A stretch of 35,997 nt of DNA, taken from assembly GCA_003024175.1 (NCBI GenBank), contig MDYQ01000261.1, forward strand, positions 1 through 35,997, in the 5' to 3' direction. The DNA is from Planoprotostelium fungivorum. Lineage: Eukaryota > Evosea > Variosea > Cavosteliida > Cavosteliaceae. Position numbers and translations under genes: made by a program. Below the pieces are notes generated by a model. The model was given only the letters and a program-made list of their open reading frames with translations. It ran no database searches and had not been told where the DNA came from. Each line of letters opens with the position of its first letter. The stretch's first letter is position 1. This document shows, piece after piece, positions 29,651-35,997 of this stretch.

Positions 29651-31029
29651 TTATTCTTCTCTCTCCTCTCCACACCGATGACACCGACGGACACCCTTGA
29701 CATCTATATAAAGACCTCCACACATGTAACGGCTGCACACGTGTGTCTCTGAGAAGGGATCTTCTAACGTGTTCTCGTCTTCACATCTGTCGCAGCTGCA
29801 CGTGAAGCCGTAGTTGTTTCTCAACTCCGTTCTCCTCTGATTTGTATTCTTGTAGAGGTCGATGTAAGAGTGACATAGTTCGGTACCTTGGGGGATGTCG
29901 TGGAGGGCTCGATAGACGTAAGTCGTTCCTTCTAACATCTGGACGTGATGATGAGATGGATGTGTTTTGATGATAAGATGACGGTGAGTTACGATGGTGA
30001 TGGGTGATGGAATGATGATGTGATGGAATGTGATGATGTGATGTGTACCTTGTAAATATTTGGACTGCACGAATGATTACAGAGTGAAATGAGAGGATAG
30101 AAACCAAAGGCAAACAGTCCTCCTTCGTCATCTTCCGTGACGATGCCCCTGCCGTTACGATACGGAAGATAGAGACCGAAAGCGTTACTCTCCTCTCTGC
30201 AAGCCAACTCGAAGACCTGTCTCCCCTCAGTACGTCTCATCATCTTCGCATCACCTTCTTCGATGTGATCTTGTGTCGCTTGATGATGTCTTTGCATGTC
30301 TCCTTCATGGTGGAGTGAACGATCTTACTGACCGTCTCTAGCATCTCTAATTTAGGTCTGGGTAGGGAATCGAGATTCGTGCAGAGTTCCATCAGATCAC
30401 TGTATGTGTAATGATATCCCTCTCCCTCTCCCTTCTCTCTCGTAAATTGCTTGCGTCTGTCTCTGCTCAATGAGATAAGAGGAGAGCAGACGATCACCTG
30501 TCGATGGTCTCTGCATCGACATCGCACATCTCCAGGTCTTTTCGGATGATGCAGCGGATCAATATCTTTCCCAGGCACAAGAGTTGATCTCGTTTCTTAT
30601 TGTTCCACCTTCTTCCCTCGTCTTGAAAGTCATCGACGACAGCCTTGAAGCTCTCGCACTCTGCGCGATGATAACTCTCGATCGCTTTTTCTTTGCATTC
30701 GGTTGAGCAGTAGAATACCTTCATCTTCATTCAGTGAAGATATGATGAGAAATCGTTCTCACTTGATCACACTGATCGCACGAAATGGAGTACTCTGCTT
30801 CAAAATCCCTGAGATTGTAGCGGAAACAGTAGTCGCAGACGCTCCTCAATCTCTTTTGATTGACGGCCAAGATGTAAGGTACGGCCCTCGCGATTAGCTC
30901 ACCCTGTCTGAGAGGTCTGAGTGCAACGAGATATCTACCCTTCTGTGGCGTACTCTCTACACCGATTCCACCTGCCCGACGTCACCTCCATTATCACAAT
31001 AATGGTCGGACCATCTCGATCACACACAT
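29651..31029 (-). CDS. SMYD-type SET and MYND domain lysine methyltransferase
   Basis: Exons 30971-30763, 30718-30498, 30456-30255, 30216-30049 and 29938-29651 are in phase. A 4-nt first exon at 31029-31026 would give an ATG and 363 residues but is a guess; the true start is unresolved. Order: N-terminal SET strand (KGRYLVALRPLRQGELI), MYND finger (CDYCFRYNL, ISCDQCDQVFYCSTEC, SYHRAEC), helical insert, then SET core with LISLCNHSCSPNIYK and GTELCHSYIDLY, and the post-SET cysteines (YGFTCSCDRC). All are SMYD hallmarks. The enzyme transfers methyl from S-adenosylmethionine to lysines of histones or other proteins; the substrate cannot be read from sequence. The stop TAA lies inside AATAAA (29650-29655). 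Confidence 0.88.
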
Positions 31030-31228
31030 TGGACCGTGCTACTTCCCCCCTCTCCCGTATTGTTATTATTGATCCAGCGTTCAATGACGTTTGACATCAG
31101 ATCTCATTGGGTTCTCATCTGAGACACGAAAAACGTTCATGTGCTTCTACAACACACGTGATTTTCCCGCCTTTTTTTGAATCCAAATTCAGTTTCAAAT
31201 CTTCCGCGCCTCGAGATCAACAGCCACA

Positions 31229-32697
31229 ATGACCTTTCTAGACGAGAGTCTTTCCGATTTAGTTAAAGACCCTCTGGCCGATGAGTTCGATTTGACTCAA
31301 CCCGTCCCATCTTACAAGACCAAGTTGCCAGGTGAAGATAATCATATGGAAGTTGGCATTGGGTATCTGAAAGTGAATAGAGAAAAACGTGGGACGTCTG
31401 GCCACTCAAGACATCGACGACTTTCTCAAGAGCGAGAGTCTGGACTTCGATAGACCCGTTAGAGGTGAGGGAGATACGGCATCGAATGGAAGGTAACGAT
31501 CATCTCAGGCGTCGAGAAGAGATCTGAGCCCAAGACCGCCGGTGGTGGTCTCGAGGAGTTTCTGAAATCAGACAATTTCCTGAATGCAGAATGGAATGGT
31601 GCCGGTCTGAATCGATTGATGACGCAGAGACAACAAGAGCCCACTTCCATCGTCCGTCTGTCGAGTACATTGGAAGGACTCGACCTCTCCTCCCTCGATG
31701 ACTCCCTCATTCCCGGCGGAGGTGGCATCGGAAGACCCAGCTTCTACTTTGCCAAGGCTTCTCCCCAGAAGGGTAAAGACATTCATACATCACCATCTCT
31801 GATCCATCGTCCAGACGTTCGACCCTCTTTCTACGGCGTTCGTCCCCCCGCACAGACCGAGAAGGAAAATTCCGCTCAGACGTCGAACGCTCAACCCACC
31901 AACCGAAAGCTCAACGGTACTATGAAGAGTGAGCTCACGCTTCCATCATCTCGTCGTTCACCATCTCATCCTCACAGCAGCCGCCCCGGCACCAAAGGCC
32001 GTGGTCGCTCCCGCCCCACAACCCAAGACACCCGCCGCAGCTGACGTCGGTACACCCAGCAAGGTCGTATCGCGTCTGACAGGTGCGTCACGATGAGCGA
32101 TGTCTTCTGAACGGAGGTCAGCCCCGTCACCGGCCCACAACTCGCCCCGCCACAGCATGCCCTCTTACAACAACACTCCCAACGGAAAGAGTCCCGCCGG
32201 CAAGCCATCACCGAGGAACACGTCTGTCTCTCTGGGAAAGAACGTCCCCCTGTCCAAGAAGGTTCGTCTAGATCACGCTCACCATCTACACCATCACGTC
32301 TCACCATGGTGTGTTGACTCTCCACAGGCCACACCGGGAACGAACACTCTGAAAGCACCCACCAATAGCAATCTCACAGGCACTCTCACAGGTACCCTCA
32401 CGTCCACCGTCAAGGTGACACGATCACATGAGGGACGACATTCTAAACCGCAGACAGAAGCCAACGACAGCCACCATCGCTAAGCCTTCCATCTTGAAGA
32501 AGACATCGGTCGGCAGCAGCTCCATTGCAGCTCCCACAAAGAACACGACCACCACACCGACGGCCCGTCCACAGACAAAGTTGACGGACACGAACAAGGA
32601 CGACATCATCAGGAACCTGATGGAGAGACAAGATGCCCTCGAAGACATGGTCAGACAGCTGCAAGGGCGTGTGCTCGAGTTGGAGAACAGAGGATGA
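31229..32697 (+). CDS. Ser/Pro/Thr-rich protein with C-terminal coiled coil
   Basis: Seven exons (31229-31331, 31411-31464, 31509-31928, 31978-32082, 32122-32261, 32328-32414, 32458-32697) give 382 residues. The N-terminus carries short acidic helices (LDESLSDLVKDPLADEF) and a repeated motif: DIDDFLKSESLDF and LEEFLKSDNFLN. Two RPSFY motifs follow about 29 residues apart. The middle is low complexity, rich in Pro, Ala, Ser and Thr (PTNSNLTGTLTGTLTSTVK). The end is a helix with heptad leucines, RNLMERQDALEDMVRQLQ. The composition resembles cytoskeleton- or centrosome-associated scaffolds, but I recognise no family. It is divergent from the SMYD gene. Confidence 0.65.
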
Positions 32698-33453
32698 TGA
32701 TGTGAAGACGGATGATGTGGAATCTACGTGTGATGACAATGAAAGAGAATGTAATGTCTACTTCCTTCTTTGTTTCATACTTGGACTTTGCATCATGTCG
32801 AGTGATGTCTCATGTTTATTTCTCTCGAAGGTATCTCGACCCAAAGACATTCGACATCACTGGAGACACTGCGAAGGAGGAAGCGATGAGTGTCACACTC
32901 TAGGATAAACTGATATTGTATTTAGAATGTGTGTCAGGTGGTGGTGATGTCAGACTCCACGTTGATGACGGAGGAAAATAAATAAATCCCTGTGATTTCG
33001 GGCGTCTACAATGCATCGGTTTTCACTCGAACGCACCCTCCATGATCTTCAGATGAAACCTTCTCAAAGAGGATACTCTCTACTATCGATATATGTGGAG
33101 GATTGACGTTGTCTAAACACTTTTGAGATTGAACAAAAGCCAAAGAGGGACAAATTTCAGCTCACATGGAAGACAGATGAGGCCTTCTATAAACTGCAAT
33201 ACTATCGTCCGTTTCAGTTCCTTTCTCTTCTCTGTGTAACGATCTGTAGTCTCGATAGAAGCTTATTCGAGCCTCATGCTCCTTGTGACCTGCTTCCTCT
33301 CTATACATAGCCGTACTCGTTCACCCGAGGACCTCTTGACACGGTAAATTTACTGTAAATTCTGTGTAAATTTAGTGAAACAGCCTCGAAAAAGCCTGGA
33401 AGAAAGAAAACGGTTGAGCTTCAGTTTGCAAGAAACACCACAACAGCAACAAC
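32698..33453. other. Intergenic region, 756 bp
   Basis: It starts with the 3' flank of the coiled-coil gene; AATAAATAAAT occurs near 32979-32990. A 64-residue frame (32712-32903) ends in a segment following a plausible acceptor at 32830 (YLDPKTFDITGDT), but no upstream exon fits. A TATAAA-like site lies near 33189. Three TAAATT units lie at 33344-33373 just before the next gene. Confidence 0.4.
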
Positions 33454-35857
33454 ATGACCATTCAAAAGCTCGCCGTATATGCTCTCTACTACTACGTCTA
33501 TATGACGGTTTATATCCTCGAGTGGATTGGCGTACCTCAGTGGCTTGGCCTGAAGAGACCTGAAGATGCGATCGTGTACATTCAAGGCACGACCTCTACA
33601 GAACTCTTCGCTCAGACCTCCGAGGAAGTCGTGGAGGCTACATCCAGTTCCTCTATCGCCCACGTAGAGGACGATCTCACAATGATGGCAGATCACTCTC
33701 TCAACGGACTCTCTCAGGACGTTCGCCAGGTTAGAACGATAACGACATGTACTTTGACTCACTTGATCATACAGGAGGAAGCATGCCCGGCATCCCCCAA
33801 CGACATACAGAATGTCGAAAAACATACGGTTCGTATCGCTCTCTCCTCCCTCATCCGTCTCACTATGACACAGGTACCTTCCATCGAGGGCCCCCTTCGC
33901 CTCCAAGAGGAACTAACGATGGCATTAGCCAGGAGCAGAGAGCTCGAACACAAGTTGCATCAGGCCTTCGGTCTCTACCTGGAGGAGAAGAGGGCTCATG
34001 CACACACGTCCCTTTTGCTCTCCGATACACAAGGCAAGCTCGATGACCTCTGTGAATATGTGAGCAAGATGCCCCCCGGACATTAGACTGAACTATGTAC
34101 AGATCGAAAGTCTCTCCTCTCAGACTACCCAGGCCCCTCTTCCCGTAGAGATCACCTCTGCAGGCCCCACCGAAGAGTGTTTAGAGCCCCAGGAGAAGGT
34201 CGATCGACTCAAACAGATTCTCATCGTGCGTAACAGGAACAGCCGCACGAGGCAGATACAGAGGCTATCGAAGGCCCTGCCGAAGGCCCACAAGAAGTTG
34301 TGCCTCCCTCTCCATCCAACAGCGACAGCTGCGAAGCGGCAACATCAACACCCAACTTGGTAGAATCAAAAGAGGTAAATCATCACATCGATTGGGACCG
34401 GATCTCATTCGTGACAGGAACCATCTCAAGAGGGGGAAACAGAGAAGATAATAGTGCACCGGAAATGCATCCGGGTCAAAAGATCCGAGTTCAACGAGCT
34501 CATAGACTTGTTCAAGTGTCTGAAACTCGACGAGAAAGAGGTGACACATCGCATCTCACATCACAAAGATCCCATCCACCGTCTTCTCACTCCTCCGACA
34601 GAATCTCATCTCATCCGAAGATGAAGAGCCCGTCACCTCTGCAGACGTAGAGGCAGATGCGGAGGTCGAAGCAAAGTCCGAGGCTCAGAACTGCAGCGAA
34701 GAAGAAGACCCCCACGGCTCCCCCGACGAGGTCTTCCCTTTCATCACGTCCCATCATCTCACACCTCTACAGACCATCGCTTTCCATCATCCCGCCGACG
34801 ATCTCTACATCTCGAAGGACTTTGACATCCATCAGATGAGGACAAAGAGGATCCGCTATCGCTTCCTATCGAACGGCCGCTATCAACTCGCGTTGCGTGA
34901 CAAGGTGGTCGCCTACATCGAAAAGGTTCTGGGTCTGTGGACCATCCGAATTCCAAAGTGAGTTGTCATGCAGAAGTCACAACTGAAGCGACACAGGGGA
35001 GAGCTGACGTACGGCGTCCTGTGTGAAGGAGAGGAACTGAAGAGGGATGTCTTGACCAGCCACGCCGTCTACACGGTCGTCTACGGTGATCAAGAAGGTG
35101 ATGTGTCCCATCGCGATGATGATGATGACGAGACTGAGGGAGAACAGTGGACAGAATCGAGATCGGAAGAGTCGAATGGACGGAGGCTGTTAGCTGTACC
35201 TTCAGGAAGATATTGGGACAGGGTGGCTGCGGTCTCACCGCTGAGGGAAGATCACCATTCAGCAATTACGCCATCAAATTGGAGAGATCAGAGTGCACCG
35301 AGAGGTAACCATCTTACTCTTCGTCCGAAAAGATGACTTTCCATTTGATTCATTTTAATTTATTTTATTCTCTCGGACTGAAAGGGATAGGAGTTCCAGT
35401 GAAGCGGACATTGCTCTGAAGATGTCTTCAGGACCGGAGACCCAGCCCTATGTCATCCACACGGAACGCGTCATCCCTGTGAGAGACGTCACACAGCCAG
35501 GAGATGACATCATCATCTCTGTGATGGAGAGGTACGTCATCATCATCATCATCATCTTTGTCATCACATCACAGACTGACACTCTTTAGAGCCCATCACG
35601 ACCTTTACGGCTTCATCCGAGCCGTTCCTTCCACGCTCGACAATTACAAAGTGATGGAGAAGCTGGTCACGGGCGTTCAAGCCATCCACACAGCTGGGGT
35701 TTTGCACTTGGATCTGAAGGTGAGAAGACGCAGCAGCATCATCAACATCATCAACATCATCAACATCATCAACATCATCAACATCATCATCACGACTCAC
35801 ACAACACAGCCGGCGAACATCCTGATGGTGGGAAAGGATCCGAAGATTGCAGACTGA
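33454..35857 (+). CDS. Long protein with kinase domain interrupted by TGA at the DFG motif
   Basis: Twelve exons (33454-33729, 33775-33828, 33874-34059, 34103-34198, 34237-34374, 34418-34540, 34602-34957, 34997-35085, 35148-35304, 35385-35531, 35590-35719, 35810-35857) are phase-consistent and give 615 residues. The N-terminus (LAVYALYYYVYMTVYILEWI) is hydrophobic and aromatic, perhaps a membrane anchor. A coiled coil (ARSRELEHKLHQAFGLYLEE) and acidic linkers follow, then an unrecognised globular part (FHHPADDLYISKDFDIHQ). The kinase begins at about 460: KILGQGGCGLTAEG, NYAIKLERSE, IHTAGVLHLDLKPANIL. The glycine loop, VAIK-type lysine and catalytic HLDLKPAN are intact. The next motif reads KIAD, TGA, GLSK, so Phe of DFG is a stop. 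Downstream kinase sequence continues with one frameshift. This may be a pseudogene, a truncated pseudokinase or a sequence error. Confidence 0.65.
35733..35792 (+). repeat. (AACATCATC)n minisatellite in an intron
   Basis: Six or so copies of the 9-nt unit fill intron 35720-35809 of the kinase gene. Confidence 0.9.
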
Positions 35858-35997
35858 GGACTGTCGAAATGGATCAACGATACCTGGACCCTCCACGGCT
35901 CAGGCACACCCGCCTACGCTGCACCTGAAGTTACGAACCGAATACTTCCTCTGACATCTTCTCCCTCGGTCGTATCTTTTACGAGATGATCACCGGA
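35858..35997 (+). pseudogene. Kinase C-lobe continuing after the in-frame TGA, with a frameshift
   Basis: Immediately after TGA the same frame reads GLSKWINDTWTLHGSGTPAYA then APEVTNR, the activation segment and APE motif of a kinase. About 27 nt later the reading moves by one base to NTSSDIFSLGRIFYEMITG, the conserved helix F region (SDIFSLG). A one-base deletion near 35940 explains it. The sequence runs off the window edge. Confidence 0.7.

Noticed and set aside
29076-29738. 220-residue minus-strand frame with hydrophobic runs
   Set aside because: Antisense of the charged FHA-PBZ exons; Lys/Glu codons read as Ser, Phe and Leu on the other strand. It also crosses the convergent 3' ends.
35855-35857. 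TGA as a sense codon in this organism
   Set aside because: TGA ends several well-supported genes here (PLP synthase, ALG5, FHA-PBZ), so a general reassignment does not fit.

Overview
The window is eukaryotic nuclear DNA. Its genes are cut by many short spliceosomal introns (about 35-160 nt, mostly GTGAG...AG), coding lies on both strands, and AATAAA signals follow several stops. I built the multi-exon models by hand from splice sites, reading phase and family motifs. Every protein-coding model given as a full chain divides exactly by three. The gene content points to a free-living protist, most likely an amoebozoan: a kinase-SH2 protein of the Shk type, an FHA plus PAR-binding zinc finger protein, a pyridoxal-phosphate synthase glutaminase, SMYD, F-box and PH/PX proteins. 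The species cannot be named from this sequence alone.

Left part (1-17.2 kb). After about 1.6 kb of AT-rich, gene-free DNA and a small inverted-repeat element (1605-1783) come an Shk-like kinase (minus), then on the plus strand a PLP synthase glutaminase subunit, an F-box-like protein, a PH-coiled-coil-PX protein, a 22-exon LRR-coiled-coil-degenerate Rho GTPase-coiled-coil protein, a small doubtful gene, a C2H2 zinc-finger protein, a small doubtful gene and the dolichyl-phosphate glucosyltransferase ALG5.

Middle (17.2-20.9 kb) is AT-rich and has no intact gene that I can support. It holds a tRNA-like Pol III unit, a frame-preserving tandem exon duplication, two copies of a 311-bp direct repeat carrying the same inverted-repeat element family seen at 1.6 kb, further self-complementary hairpins, and one ambiguous base (19012).

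Right part (20.9-36 kb). Minus-strand genes are a secreted/membrane protein of unknown function, a PHO80-like cyclin, a CHERP-like splicing factor, an ISY1-like splicing factor, a small hypothetical protein and a SMYD-type methyltransferase. Plus-strand genes are a small hypothetical, the FHA-PBZ protein, a low-complexity coiled-coil protein and a long protein ending in a kinase domain broken by TGA at the DFG motif, running off the window.

Themes: glycosylation (ALG5), vitamin B6 synthesis, pre-mRNA splicing (two factors about 500 bp apart), DNA-damage/PAR signalling and phospho-signalling. The most unusual items are the LRR-pseudoRho fusion, the hairpin-ended repeat family with compensatory changes, stop codons buried in AATAAA signals, and the kinase broken at DFG.
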